A stretch of DNA of 41,461 nucleotides from Eggerthella sp. CAG:368 (GCA_000434775.1 FR895492.1:87954-129414), one strand, 5' to 3'. Shown: positions 16,423-24,951, counted from the first letter of the stretch. Notes: generated from the letters alone by a model not told the origin. A program made the numbers and translations.

Positions 16423-17958
16423 ATGATTGAAATCATTATTGCTGCTATTGCGGCTATCATCATCGGGTTTCTCATCGGCTATTTCTTGATGCAAAGAATC
16501 CAAAAGTCTAAAACCGAAGCAGCCGCCCAGGAAGCTCAAACGGTTCTTGCAGATGCTCAACGTCAGGCTGAAAACATGCGTCGTGAGGCGCTTGTTGAGG
16601 CCAAGGATGAAGCCCTCAAGATGAAGCAAGATGCGGAACAAGAAAGCAAGGAACGCATGAAAGAGGTGCGCTCAGCCGAGCAGCATCTCAACCAGCGTGA
16701 ACAAAATCTTGATAAACGTATTGAATCTCTCGACCATCGAGAACATCAGATTTCTTCCCTACAAGGACAGCTTGATCGCAAAGCGCGTGATTTAGATTCA
16801 GCTGAAAAGGAAATTTCAACTCGTCTTGAACAAGTAGCTGGCCTTACAAGTGAAGAAGCTAAGGTTGAACTTCTTGATGGTTTAAAGGAAGAAGTAGTTC
16901 ATGAGTCTGCGGCGATTATTCGTGATTCTGAGGTGAAAACTAAAGCCGAAGCGGACAAGAAGGCTCGTGAAATTTTAAGCCTCGCTATTCAACGTTTAGC
17001 TGCAGACTTTACTGCCCAAATTACTGTTTCAACTATTCATATTCCTTCTGACGACCTTAAGGGTCGTATCATTGGTCGTGAAGGAAGAAATATTCGATCC
17101 TTTGAACAAATCACGGGAACCAACCTTATTATTGATGATACTCCTGAATGCGTAACCGTTTCTTCTCACGACCCCGTTCGTAGAGAAATTGCAAGCGTCA
17201 CCATGGAAAACCTTATTTCTGATGGACGTATTCATCCAGCGCGCATTGAGGAAATGTTCAATAAAGCTCAAAAGTTTGTTAATCAACAAATCAAAGAGGC
17301 GGGTGCTCAGGCAACCTTTGATACAGGCATTCATGACCTTCATCCTGAGCTCGAGAAAACACTTGGTCGTCTTCGCTATCGAACCTCTTACGGCCAAAAC
17401 GTCTTGAGCCACTCACTAGAAGTTGCCTATCTCTGTGGGGTTATGGCCTCTGAGCTTGGTCTCGATCCTGTTCCCGCTAAGCGCGCAGGTCTTCTTCATG
17501 ATCTTGGCAAGGCGATTGACCATGAAATCGAAGGATCTCATGCGGTTATTGGTGCAGATCTTGCTCGCCGCTACGGCGAAGATCCTCTCATCGTTCATGC
17601 AATCGAGGCCCATCATAACGATGTAGAGCCTACAAGCGTTGTTGATGTTCTTGTTCAGGCTGCCGATGCTGTTTCGGCTGCACGTCCGGGGGCACGTAAA
17701 GAAAACCTTGAGTCGTATATTAAACGCCTTGAGAAGCTTGAGGAAATCGCAAATTCATACGACGGCGTTGAGCGTACCCATGCAATTCAGGCTGGTCGTG
17801 AAGTTCGCGTAATCGTTACTCCAGAACAGGTCGATGAAGCTCATGCAACTGTTTTGGTTCACGATATCGCTCAACAAATTCAAAGCGAAACCAAATATCC
17901 TGGTCAGGTAAAAGTTGTAGTTATTCGTGAAACACGTGCGGTTGACTTTGCAAAATAA
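16423..17958 (+). CDS. rny: Ribonuclease Y
   Basis: RNase Y is a membrane-anchored endoribonuclease that starts mRNA decay in many Gram-positive bacteria. The 511-residue protein has an N-terminal membrane helix (about 2-24), a long coiled coil rich in Glu/Lys/Gln (about 25-190), a KH domain (about 200-270, with GRIIGREGRNIRSFE) and an HD domain (about 330-430) with the catalytic HD pair in LLHDLGKAIDHE near residue 358. The length is normal. It starts at ATG 16423 behind GAAAGGAATT. Its last 32 bases overlap the frame of the ATPase gene that follows, and spoVS comes next. Confidence 0.98.
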   Translation: MIEIIIAAIAAIIIGFLIGYFLMQRIQKSKTEAAAQEAQTVLADAQRQAENMRREALVEAKDEALKMKQDAEQESKERMKEVRSAEQHLNQREQNLDKRIESLDHREHQISSLQGQLDRKARDLDSAEKEISTRLEQVAGLTSEEAKVELLDGLKEEVVHESAAIIRDSEVKTKAEADKKAREILSLAIQRLAADFTAQITVSTIHIPSDDLKGRIIGREGRNIRSFEQITGTNLIIDDTPECVTVSSHDPVRREIASVTMENLISDGRIHPARIEEMFNKAQKFVNQQIKEAGAQATFDTGIHDLHPELEKTLGRLRYRTSYGQNVLSHSLEVAYLCGVMASELGLDPVPAKRAGLLHDLGKAIDHEIEGSHAVIGADLARRYGEDPLIVHAIEAHHNDVEPTSVVDVLVQAADAVSAARPGARKENLESYIKRLEKLEEIANSYDGVERTHAIQAGREVRVIVTPEQVDEAHATVLVHDIAQQIQSETKYPGQVKVVVIRETRAVDFAK

Positions 17959-19063
17959 TACAAAAGACAACTCGCTTGAATCTTTTATTGAGAACCTCAC
18001 GGGTGATAGCCATCTCCGAGTTCAAGACGATCTCGGAGATGGCTTTGTTCGTTTAAAAGCAGCAGAAGCACAGCGAAGACAAGCAAAACAAGATATTCGC
18101 TCATTTGAGGATGTCGTTATTGAAATGCTTCGCAATTCGCGAGATGCAAATGCTCATACCATTTTTGTTGCCTGCTGGAAGGAACAAAGCTTTCGCCATG
18201 TCACTATGATCGACGATGGTGACGGAATCCCTCCTTCGTTGCACAAAACCGTGTTCGAGCCTTTTGTTACATCGAAGCTTGATTCGTTTCATTCTGATCG
18301 TTGGGGTGTTCACGGCAGAGGAATGGCGCTTTACTCCATCAAAGAAAACACCGATGATGCTCGCGTTATACATTCTGATAGGGGTAAAGGAGCGGTGCTT
18401 CATGTTTCAGCCTCCTTAGAAACGCTTACCGAAAAACGTGATCAATCTTCCTATCCTGTTGTAACGCATGACGAAAATGGGCAGCTGGTATTAAGGGGAC
18501 CTCATAATATCCTACGAACGGTAATGGAGTTTGCTATTGATGAGCGCCGTTTTGTTCAAGTTTACTTCGGAAGCCCCGTTGAAATAGCTGCTACTCTCTA
18601 TGCCTTTTCTCTTCAGGAAAATGAAATGAGCTCTTTTTCGCTGTCTGCAAATCTTGAGGAAAAACCGTATATTGAATGGCTTTCCCATTCATTTGATCCG
18701 GATTCTTTTGCGGAAACGGCGCAAAACCTTTCTCTTCCTCTGTCAAGCCGTAGTGCTCGTAGAATCCTTGATGGAAGCATTAACCCCTTACCTCCTTATT
18801 TGTCTTATCTTGGAACATCTGCCTCAGAGAGAACAAACAACCCAGACTCAAAGACCCCAAAGACATTACCTTCATTTAACCTATTCAATGATGCCCGAGG
18901 GCTTAAGCTTGCAGAAAAAGATATAGATACCTTTAAAGAGCGATTGGCAACTGCGTATAAACCTCTTGCAGATGCCTACTATCTCAATTCAGGCATCGAA
19001 CCAATGGTCACCGTGAAGAAAGATAAAATCACCGTTACCTTTGAAGTGGAAAAATATCGTTAA
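17927..19063 (+). CDS. GHKL-type ATPase domain protein of unknown function
   Basis: The first third of this 378-residue protein is a histidine-kinase-like (GHKL/Bergerat) ATP-binding domain: N-box EMLRNSRDANA at about 66-76, G1 box DDGDGIP near 98, VFEPFVTSK, and G2 box WGVHGRGMALYSI near 125-137. No phospho-accepting histidine domain, membrane helix or MutL/gyrase transducer signature is visible. The remaining ~230 residues match nothing I can name. The GTG at 17927 overlaps rny by 32 bases; later GTG or TTG codons (17936, 17942, 17948) are equally possible starts. Coupling to rny translation is likely. The next gene is spoVS. A chaperone-like or regulatory ATPase is the safest description. 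Confidence 0.8.
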   Translation: MKHVRLTLQNNTKDNSLESFIENLTGDSHLRVQDDLGDGFVRLKAAEAQRRQAKQDIRSFEDVVIEMLRNSRDANAHTIFVACWKEQSFRHVTMIDDGDGIPPSLHKTVFEPFVTSKLDSFHSDRWGVHGRGMALYSIKENTDDARVIHSDRGKGAVLHVSASLETLTEKRDQSSYPVVTHDENGQLVLRGPHNILRTVMEFAIDERRFVQVYFGSPVEIAATLYAFSLQENEMSSFSLSANLEEKPYIEWLSHSFDPDSFAETAQNLSLPLSSRSARRILDGSINPLPPYLSYLGTSASERTNNPDSKTPKTLPSFNLFNDARGLKLAEKDIDTFKERLATAYKPLADAYYLNSGIEPMVTVKKDKITVTFEVEKYR

Positions 19064-19064
19064 G

Positions 19065-19093
19065 TTGCCACAAGTAATTCAAATAGATAAAAT
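19065..19093 (+). promoter_or_regulatory. Likely sigma-70 promoter of spoVS
   Basis: TTGCCA (19065-19070) and TAAAAT (19088-19093) are separated by exactly 17 bases, one mismatch each from the consensus. It lies just after the ATPase gene stop and about 67 bases before the spoVS ATG. Confidence 0.6.
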
Positions 19094-19159
19094 ACTCCAG
19101 TATATGTAACGAAGTAATGTTTCCGTTAAATGCAGCTCTAATACGAAAGAAAACGCACT

Positions 19160-19501
19160 ATGAAAGAAAGCCAAGAGTATTCTTCGGTTCAGTCAATACA
19201 AACTCACTGCTTAAAAGTATCATCTAAATCATCTCCTGCTTCCGTTGCGGGAGCGATTGCTGGAATGATGAAAGACGGCATGCTTGTGGAAATTCAATCG
19301 GTTGGCGCTGGCGCTGTTAATCAGGCAGTCAAGGCTATCGCTATATCGCGTGGATTTCTTTCCCCTATCGGAATCGAAATTGTGTGTGTTCCTTCATTCG
19401 CCGATATTGTGATAGACGGCGAATACAGAACTGCTATTCGCTTTTCCGTTGAACCACGACCTGGTCACAGTACGGCTCAAACCCCAAACACTAATGCATA
19501 A
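19160..19501 (+). CDS. spoVS: SpoVS family protein
   Basis: The central ~85 residues match SpoVS, a small Alba-like protein: LKVSSKSSPASVAGAIAG, then IQSVGAGAVNQAVKAIAISRGFL and IEIVCVPSFADIVIDGEYRTAIRFSVEPR. In Bacillus SpoVS is needed for late sporulation and affects septation, but the family also occurs in non-spore-formers, as is probable here because no sporulation genes are visible. This copy has 113 residues, longer than the usual ~86, with a ~17-residue N-terminal extension and a ~14-residue polar tail. The fold suggests nucleic-acid binding (inference). It has its own promoter-like sequence and lies between the GHKL ATPase gene and miaB. Confidence 0.93.
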   Translation: MKESQEYSSVQSIQTHCLKVSSKSSPASVAGAIAGMMKDGMLVEIQSVGAGAVNQAVKAIAISRGFLSPIGIEIVCVPSFADIVIDGEYRTAIRFSVEPRPGHSTAQTPNTNA

Positions 19502-19524
19502 AATCAATCTTTCTAAGGATTCAT

Positions 19525-20898
19525 ATGACCACCTCTCTTGAAGGAAAAACCTTCTCAGTTATTACGTACGGCTGCCAGATGAACAAACACGATTCCGAAC
19601 GAATCGTTGGTATGCTCACTTCTTTGGGAGCTTTAGAGGTGGACACTATTGAAGACTCTGAAATTGTTGTCTTTATGACTTGCTGCGTTAGAGAAGCCGC
19701 TGATGTTCGTCTTAGAGGTCAGGTTGCTTCAATGAAGAATATCCCTCTTCCTGAAGCCTCCACTCTGCACAAACGCATTATTGCTATTGGTGGGTGTATT
19801 GGACAGCGCGATGCTGAAAAGCTTATCGATGATCTGCCACATGTTGATGTTGTGTTCGGTACGTTTAACCTGGCAAGCATTACTCGATTACTTGATGAAA
19901 CTATCAACACTCACAATCCCTGTGTTGAAGTATTGAGTGCTGCAGACGAATTCCCAACTAATCTTCCTTCAAAGCGTGAGCACCCATGGTCTGCGTGGTT
20001 ACCCATCTCCATTGGTTGCAACAATTTTTGCACCTATTGCATTGTTCCTTACGTTCGTGGCAGAGAAAAATCACGCCCAATTGAGGATATTGTTCAAGAC
20101 GCAAAGAATCTTGTTAATGAAGGCGTTCTTGAGCTGACACTTTTAGGTCAAAACGTTAACTCGTATGGACGAGACCTATACGGAAAGCCGCAATTTGCCA
20201 AGCTTTTAGAAGAAGTATCAAAAACCGGAATAAAACGCCTGCGTTTTGCCACGTCGCATCCAAAAGACCTCAATGATGAAGTTATTCAGGCCTTTGCGAA
20301 TCTTGATAATGTCATGCCTGCTCTTCATCTTCCCGTTCAGTCAGGATCTAATCGTATTCTGAAAGCAATGAACCGCCGATACACGCGCGAACACTATCTA
20401 GAGATAGTTCGAAAGCTGAGAGAAGCCTGTCCTGAAATTGCTCTTTCCACTGATATTATTGTTGGTTTTCCGGGGGAGACTGAAGAAGATTTTACAGATA
20501 CTTACAACCTAATCGATGAAGTGGGTTATCAGCAGGTTTTCACTTTCTTATACTCTAAGCGAGAAGGCACTCCGGCTGCAAAAATGGAAGATGATACTCC
20601 TCGTGAAGTAATTCAAGATCGCTTTCAGCGTTTGGTTGACCTTGTTCAAAAACGAGCCTATGAGGTTAACCAAATTGATGCGTCAAAGATAATCGATACC
20701 CTAATCGAAGGCTCTTCAAAGCGCGATAGCTCTATCTTGGTAGGTAAAAGCTCAAAGAATCAAACGGTACTCGCTCAAATCCCAAGTGGGTATTCAGTTG
20801 ATGACTTGCAAGGCAAAATTGTACCCGTAAAGATTAACGAAGCTCGTACGTGGTATCTTCGTGGAGAAGTGATTGTAACCGATGAATTCAATCAGTAA
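19525..20898 (+). CDS. miaB: tRNA-2-methylthio-N6-dimethylallyladenosine synthase (MiaB)
   Basis: MiaB is a radical-SAM methylthiotransferase that adds a methylthio group to i6A37 of tRNAs. The 457-residue protein starts with the N-terminal cluster domain (TYGCQMNKHDSERI, FMTCCVREAAD, IGGCIGQRD), then the radical-SAM motif CNNFCTYC at about 165-172, and ends with a TRAM domain. YGCQMN and IVPYVRGREKSR distinguish it from RimO. It starts at ATG 19525 behind AAGGATTC. Its end overlaps miaA by 17 bases; MiaA makes the i6A substrate that MiaB modifies, so the two steps are coupled in one transcript. Confidence 0.98.
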   Translation: MTTSLEGKTFSVITYGCQMNKHDSERIVGMLTSLGALEVDTIEDSEIVVFMTCCVREAADVRLRGQVASMKNIPLPEASTLHKRIIAIGGCIGQRDAEKLIDDLPHVDVVFGTFNLASITRLLDETINTHNPCVEVLSAADEFPTNLPSKREHPWSAWLPISIGCNNFCTYCIVPYVRGREKSRPIEDIVQDAKNLVNEGVLELTLLGQNVNSYGRDLYGKPQFAKLLEEVSKTGIKRLRFATSHPKDLNDEVIQAFANLDNVMPALHLPVQSGSNRILKAMNRRYTREHYLEIVRKLREACPEIALSTDIIVGFPGETEEDFTDTYNLIDEVGYQQVFTFLYSKREGTPAAKMEDDTPREVIQDRFQRLVDLVQKRAYEVNQIDASKIIDTLIEGSSKRDSSILVGKSSKNQTVLAQIPSGYSVDDLQGKIVPVKINEARTWYLRGEVIVTDEFNQ

Positions 20899-21841
20899 TA
20901 GCGCTGATCAACTTCCTGTTCTTGCTATTGTTGGACCTACCGCTTCGGGTAAATCTAACCTTGCACAAAAGGTTGCCTTAGCGCTTGATGGGGAAGTTAT
21001 ATCTGCTGATTCCATGCAGATATATCGCGGGATGAATATTGGTACTGCAAAATTACGCTCTGAAGAAATGCTTGTTCCTCACCATATGATAGATATTCTT
21101 GATCCAGGGAAGCCTTTCTCTGTTCAACAATATCAAGATGAGGCTCGCGCAATAATTTCTTCGCTTCACCAGCAAAATAAAACACCTATTCTTTGTGGGG
21201 GAACTGGCCTCTATGTTCAAGCAGTTCTTGAAGACATGCAATTTCCAAAAGGGGAGTATGAAAGCGCTTCTCGCAAAAAGTATGAAGCACTTAGAAGGGA
21301 AAAGGGCAGCGACTATCTTTGGCATCTTTTACAAAATCGAGATCCAATTTCTGCTGAAATAATTCATCCGCACAACACCCGCCGTGTTATTCGTGCTTTA
21401 GAAATGAGCGATGAAGGAATTTCATACGCTGAACAATCACGTAATTTGAAATGCTTACCTGAAGTTTTTCCTTCTTTACGCTTTGGTCTCTCTGTTGAAC
21501 CCTCAATACTGCGCGAAAGAATCGATATCCGCGTTGATGCAATGATTGGAAACGGACTACTTGATGAAGTTAAGTCTTTGTTACGTTCAGGCTTTAAAAA
21601 CGCACTAACAGCAAAAGAAGCAATAGGATACAAAGAGCTTGTTTCGTTTTTAGATGGAGCCCAAACGTTCGAAGAAGCCGTAGAGCAAATTAAAATTGCT
21701 ACAAGGCGCTATGCGAAACGCCAACGTAGTTGGTTTAGACGAGATAAGCATATTATTTGGATTGATGCCGAGAGCCGTTCCCTTGATGAAATGACTGAGG
21801 AAATAGTTGAAATATATCGTTCGACTTTTAAACGCTATTAG
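20882..21841 (+). CDS. miaA: tRNA dimethylallyltransferase (MiaA)
   Basis: MiaA transfers a dimethylallyl group to A37 of tRNAs that read UNN codons. The 319-residue protein has the P-loop GPTASGKS at 18-25, DSMQIYRGMNIGTAK with the catalytic aspartate, HHMIDI, the CGGTGLYVQA motif and RRVIRALEM. The C-terminal KRQRSWFRRD is typical. It starts inside the end of miaB and ends 12 bases before dapF. Confidence 0.98.
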   Translation: MNSISNSADQLPVLAIVGPTASGKSNLAQKVALALDGEVISADSMQIYRGMNIGTAKLRSEEMLVPHHMIDILDPGKPFSVQQYQDEARAIISSLHQQNKTPILCGGTGLYVQAVLEDMQFPKGEYESASRKKYEALRREKGSDYLWHLLQNRDPISAEIIHPHNTRRVIRALEMSDEGISYAEQSRNLKCLPEVFPSLRFGLSVEPSILRERIDIRVDAMIGNGLLDEVKSLLRSGFKNALTAKEAIGYKELVSFLDGAQTFEEAVEQIKIATRRYAKRQRSWFRRDKHIIWIDAESRSLDEMTEEIVEIYRSTFKRY

Positions 21842-21853
21842 ATTGAGGTAGGA

Positions 21854-22771
21854 ATGAAATACGATTTTGTTAAACTTCACGGACTTGGAAATGACTTTGT
21901 CTTTATTAACGATTGGGATTCAACCATTACATTAACTACCGAACAAGTCAAACATATTTGCGATCGTCATTTTGGAGTTGGAGCAGACGGAGTAATCCTT
22001 GTTCGTAAATCTCCACGTAGTGAGTGTGCGGGATACATGCACTATATCAACTCTGATGGTACGTTGGCGGAAATGTGTGGAAACGGCATTCGTTGCTTTA
22101 CGAAGTATCTTGTAGATAACGGATATGTTGATTACCGTAAAGGATCTTTTGTTGCTGACACTTTACGAGGACCTCTTTCTATTTCATTTAAGGTAGACGA
22201 AAACCATAAGTTTATCGAAGCAACCGTTGATATGGATGAGCCCATCTTTGATCCACAGCTTGTTCCAGTAAACTTTGAAACAAATGCGCAAACACCCTCT
22301 GGTGTTTCATTTGTCAAGGAAATGCCTCTTGAATCTCCTTGGGGTACTTTCACGTTTACTTGCGTTTCTATGGGTAATCCCCACGCAGTTTGTTTTCTTG
22401 ATAATTTGGATGCCCTTGATTCAAGCGCTTTTCTTTCCGAAGAGCGCACGTTAGAAACATTTGATCTGGAAAAAATTGGAGCCTTTTTTGAATCCCATCC
22501 TGTTTTTCCTGCTAAATGTAATATTGAATTTGTTGTATGTACTGACAAAAATCCTAAATTCCGCGTATATGAACGTGGATGCGGTGAGACACTCGCATGC
22601 GGTACGGGAACATGCGCAACGCTGGTTGCTGCCGCTTTAACAGGTCATTCACCTCGCCAGAGCACCATCTCCCTTCGAGGCGGAGATTTGTTTATTTCTT
22701 GGGATGAAAACAATCATGTGATTATGACTGGACCAGCCACGCAAAGTTTCTCTGGAAGCATTGAGCTGTAG
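21854..22771 (+). CDS. dapF: Diaminopimelate epimerase (DapF)
   Basis: DapF converts LL- to meso-diaminopimelate without cofactor, supplying lysine and peptidoglycan. The two catalytic cysteines are Cys75 in EMCGNGIRCF and about Cys249 in LACGTGTCAT. The 305-residue protein also has the conserved HGLGNDF start and MGNPHAV. The ATG at 21854 follows TGAGGTAGGA. It is probably the last gene of the miaB-miaA-dapF run, since a strong terminator-like hairpin follows about 75 bases later. Confidence 0.98.
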   Translation: MKYDFVKLHGLGNDFVFINDWDSTITLTTEQVKHICDRHFGVGADGVILVRKSPRSECAGYMHYINSDGTLAEMCGNGIRCFTKYLVDNGYVDYRKGSFVADTLRGPLSISFKVDENHKFIEATVDMDEPIFDPQLVPVNFETNAQTPSGVSFVKEMPLESPWGTFTFTCVSMGNPHAVCFLDNLDALDSSAFLSEERTLETFDLEKIGAFFESHPVFPAKCNIEFVVCTDKNPKFRVYERGCGETLACGTGTCATLVAAALTGHSPRQSTISLRGGDLFISWDENNHVIMTGPATQSFSGSIEL

Positions 22772-22836
22772 TTACTTTAAATAATAATACCTGTTTAATT
22801 TTGAAGATGGCTCATTAACTACTTAATCATCTGCTG

Positions 22837-22845
22837 TGATATGAT
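22837..22845 (+). promoter_or_regulatory. Extended -10 promoter of hflX
   Basis: TGATATGAT fits an extended -10 element (TGn followed by TATGAT at 22840-22845). No good -35 is seen at 17 bases upstream; TTAACT is 19 bases away. Transcription would begin near 22852, inside the hairpin at 22847-22869. Confidence 0.5.
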
Positions 22846-22846
22846 C

Positions 22847-22876
22847 TAGGCGCACAACACGTGCGCCTATTCTTTT
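22847..22876 (+). terminator. Intrinsic terminator between dapF and hflX
   Basis: TAGGCGCAC (22847-22855) pairs perfectly with GTGCGCCTA (22861-22869) around a 5-nt loop, followed by TTCTTTT. This is a strong rho-independent terminator shape and probably ends the miaB-miaA-dapF transcript. Confidence 0.75.
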
Positions 22877-22894
22877 AAAGGAGTTTTCCTGCGT

Positions 22895-24208
22895 ATGACT
22901 GATCAAGAACGAGTAATTCAACATGGCCCAAAAACGGTTTTTGAATCTCCTCGTGAACGTGCCATTCTTGTTGGAGTTGAACGTCCAAATGCCGAATGGT
23001 CGTTAACGTCCTCGTTAGCTGAACTTGAACGCCTCGCCGATACAGCCGGCGCTGATACGGTTGCTGCTACAACACAAAAACTCGAAGCTCCTAATCCACG
23101 AACATTTGTCGGAAGCGGAAAAGCGGAAGAAATTGCTTCGCTATGTCGCTCCTATGCCGCAGATATTGTAATTTTCGACGATGAACTCTCTCCCTCACAA
23201 CAGTCGAACTTAGAAAAGATGGTAGGAAAGGATGTCAAAGTAATTGACAGAACCGCTCTTATTCTTGATATTTTTGCTTTGCACGCTTCCAGCAAAGAGG
23301 GTCGTCTGCAGGTTAAACTGGCACAAAACCAATATCTTCTTCCACGATTGAGGGGTATGTGGGCTCACCTAGCTTCTAATAGAATGGGTGGTGGAGTAGG
23401 CTCACGTTTTGGCGAGGGTGAAAGTCAGTTAGAGGTTGACCGCAGACTGGTTAGAAAACGCATTACGAGCATCAAACGCGAATTAGAAGAAGTATCACGC
23501 TATCGCTCTTTACAGAGAGAAAAACGCTATTCATCGGGAATATTTAAGGTTGCCCTAGCGGGTTACACCAATGCAGGAAAGTCAAGTTTGCTTAATACTC
23601 TTACAAAATCAGAGGTGTTAAGCTACGACAAACTTTTTGCTACTTTAGATTCCACCACGCGTCAGTTACAACTTTCTTCAGGCAGAAAAGTTACTCTTAC
23701 CGATACGGTAGGCTTTATTCAGAAACTTCCAACTACGTTGGTGGAAGCTTTTAAATCCACCTTAGACGAAATTAATGGCTCGGATCTTATACTTCAGGTC
23801 GTTGACTCAACAGACGAGAACTTTATTAAACAGATCGATACCGTCAATGAAATCCTTGAACAGATTGGCGCTGATACTATTTCTCGTGTTGAAGTTTTTA
23901 ACAAAATTGATGCATTGCAAAAAGATGAGTTGGAAGCACTTAGAAAGCGTTTTCCCTACGCAGTGTTTACTTCAACAATAACAAAAGAGGGTATTTCCAC
24001 CCTCATTCAAAGAATAGGATCTGTCGCCTCCGCTCAGGAGGAGCAGATTGAAGTGCTTGTTCCCTTCAATAGGGGAGATCTCGTTTCCTTTGCACACCAA
24101 AATTGCCATATTCTACATGAAGAGTACACCGAAAAGGGAACTCGAATCTCTCTTCGTGTTGCACCAGTATTTAAGGCTAAATTTGGGGAAACAATTATTG
24201 AGCCTTAA
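22895..24208 (+). CDS. hflX: GTPase HflX
   Basis: HflX is a ribosome-associated GTPase that splits stalled 70S ribosomes under stress. The 437-residue protein has the N-terminal HflX domain, the Gly-rich loop region GMWAHLASNRMGGGVGSRFG, a coiled segment and the G domain: G1 GYTNAGKSS near 223-231, G3 DTVGFIQKLP and G4 NKID. The ATG at 22895 sits 12 bases after AAAGGAG, a longer spacing than usual. It is convergent with lexA, with 28 bases between the stops. Confidence 0.97.
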   Translation: MTDQERVIQHGPKTVFESPRERAILVGVERPNAEWSLTSSLAELERLADTAGADTVAATTQKLEAPNPRTFVGSGKAEEIASLCRSYAADIVIFDDELSPSQQSNLEKMVGKDVKVIDRTALILDIFALHASSKEGRLQVKLAQNQYLLPRLRGMWAHLASNRMGGGVGSRFGEGESQLEVDRRLVRKRITSIKRELEEVSRYRSLQREKRYSSGIFKVALAGYTNAGKSSLLNTLTKSEVLSYDKLFATLDSTTRQLQLSSGRKVTLTDTVGFIQKLPTTLVEAFKSTLDEINGSDLILQVVDSTDENFIKQIDTVNEILEQIGADTISRVEVFNKIDALQKDELEALRKRFPYAVFTSTITKEGISTLIQRIGSVASAQEEQIEVLVPFNRGDLVSFAHQNCHILHEEYTEKGTRISLRVAPVFKAKFGETIIEP

Positions 24209-24236
24209 TAGGTGTAATAATAACAGGAGTAAAGGA

Positions 24237-24866
24237 TTAATAGACGCGCCTCAGCACTGCAACAACCTTACCAACTATGGCGCAATCGCGCGTAATAATA
24301 GGTTCCATAGATGAGTTTTCTGGCTGCAAACGGATGTGGTCTTTTTCTTTGAAGAAACGTTTAACAGTGGCTCCATCCTCGATCAAAGCAACAATTATTT
24401 CCCCATTGTGAGCTGTTTGCTGCTCTTTCACTACAACATAATCACCATCATTTATACCTACCTCAATCATTGATTCACCATGAACCGTAAGCAGAAAGGA
24501 AGCAGAGTCACCCACAATTTCTGTGGGTAAAGTTAAGGTTTCCTCGATATTTTCTTCGGCATAAATAGGTTCACCGGCAGCTACATTGCCCACAAGGGGA
24601 AGCTGAAGGGTATTGCTTGAACCCACAGCTCCGAATGATTGATCTTGTGCCTTTTGGGTAAGTGCGATTGAACGCGACTTGAGCGGATCTCGAATAATAT
24701 ATCCTTTTTCCTCAAGCGTTTTAAGATGAACGTGAACAGTAGAAGGGGAGGACAAATTAACAGCCTCTCCAATCTCTCGCACCGTAGGACCGTAACCCTT
24801 GTTGAGTACATAGTTTTCAATGAAGTCATAAACTTGCTGCTGGCGTTTAGTTAATGATTCAGGCAT
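24237..24866 (-). CDS. lexA: SOS repressor LexA
   Basis: LexA represses DNA-damage genes and cleaves itself when stimulated by RecA filaments. The 209-residue protein has a winged helix-turn-helix domain (about 1-65, GYGPTVREIGEAVNLSSPST) and an S24 protease domain. The cleavage site Ala97-Gly98 (VAAGEP) and the catalytic pair Ser132 (HGESM) and Lys169 (ATVKRF) are all present, so self-cleavage should work. Three SOS boxes lie in the region shared with the divergent gene at 24972, so lexA is probably autoregulated. The start is the ATG ending at 24866. Confidence 0.98.
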   Translation of the reverse strand: MPESLTKRQQQVYDFIENYVLNKGYGPTVREIGEAVNLSSPSTVHVHLKTLEEKGYIIRDPLKSRSIALTQKAQDQSFGAVGSSNTLQLPLVGNVAAGEPIYAEENIEETLTLPTEIVGDSASFLLTVHGESMIEVGINDGDYVVVKEQQTAHNGEIIVALIEDGATVKRFFKEKDHIRLQPENSSMEPIITRDCAIVGKVVAVLRRVY

Positions 24867-24881
24867 AGATATTCCTTAAAC

Positions 24882-24895
24882 CGAACAAATGTTTG
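24882..24895. promoter_or_regulatory. SOS box 1 (lexA proximal)
   Basis: CGAACAAATGTTTG matches the Gram-positive LexA operator consensus CGAAC-RNRY-GTTYG at every defined position. It lies 15 bases before the lexA start codon, within the lexA leader or promoter. Confidence 0.85.
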
Positions 24896-24903
24896 TATTT
24901 ATA

Positions 24904-24932
24904 TTGACAGGAACGTATGTTCGATATAAAGT
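24904..24932 (+). promoter_or_regulatory. Candidate promoter of the SOS-controlled small membrane protein gene
   Basis: TTGACA at 24904-24909 is a perfect -35. The -10 is less certain: TATAAA (24925-24930) gives a 15-base spacer and TAAAGT (24927-24932) gives 17. SOS box 2 fills the spacer, the same layout as at recA. Confidence 0.6.
24910..24923. promoter_or_regulatory. SOS box 2 (central)
   Basis: GGAACGTATGTTCG differs from the LexA operator consensus only in the first base. It lies directly after a perfect TTGACA and so should block rightward transcription when bound. Confidence 0.8.
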
Positions 24933-24937
24933 ATACA

Positions 24938-24951
24938 CGAACAAAAGTTCT
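24938..24951. promoter_or_regulatory. SOS box 3 (proximal to the small membrane protein gene)
   Basis: CGAACAAAAGTTCT keeps both half-site cores (GAAC and GTTC with 4 bases between) but deviates from the consensus in the last base and in one central base. It is probably a weaker LexA site, 20 bases before the ATG at 24972. Confidence 0.6.

Noticed and set aside
18216..18419. Small frames inside the GHKL ATPase gene, considered as overlapping genes
   Set aside because: They lack ribosome binding sites and recognisable products, while the main frame contains all Bergerat motifs.
17927..19063. Assignment of the GHKL protein as a sensor histidine kinase or MutL
   Set aside because: No dimerisation/phospho-acceptor histidine domain, membrane helix or MutL C-terminal motif is seen, so only the ATPase domain is claimed.
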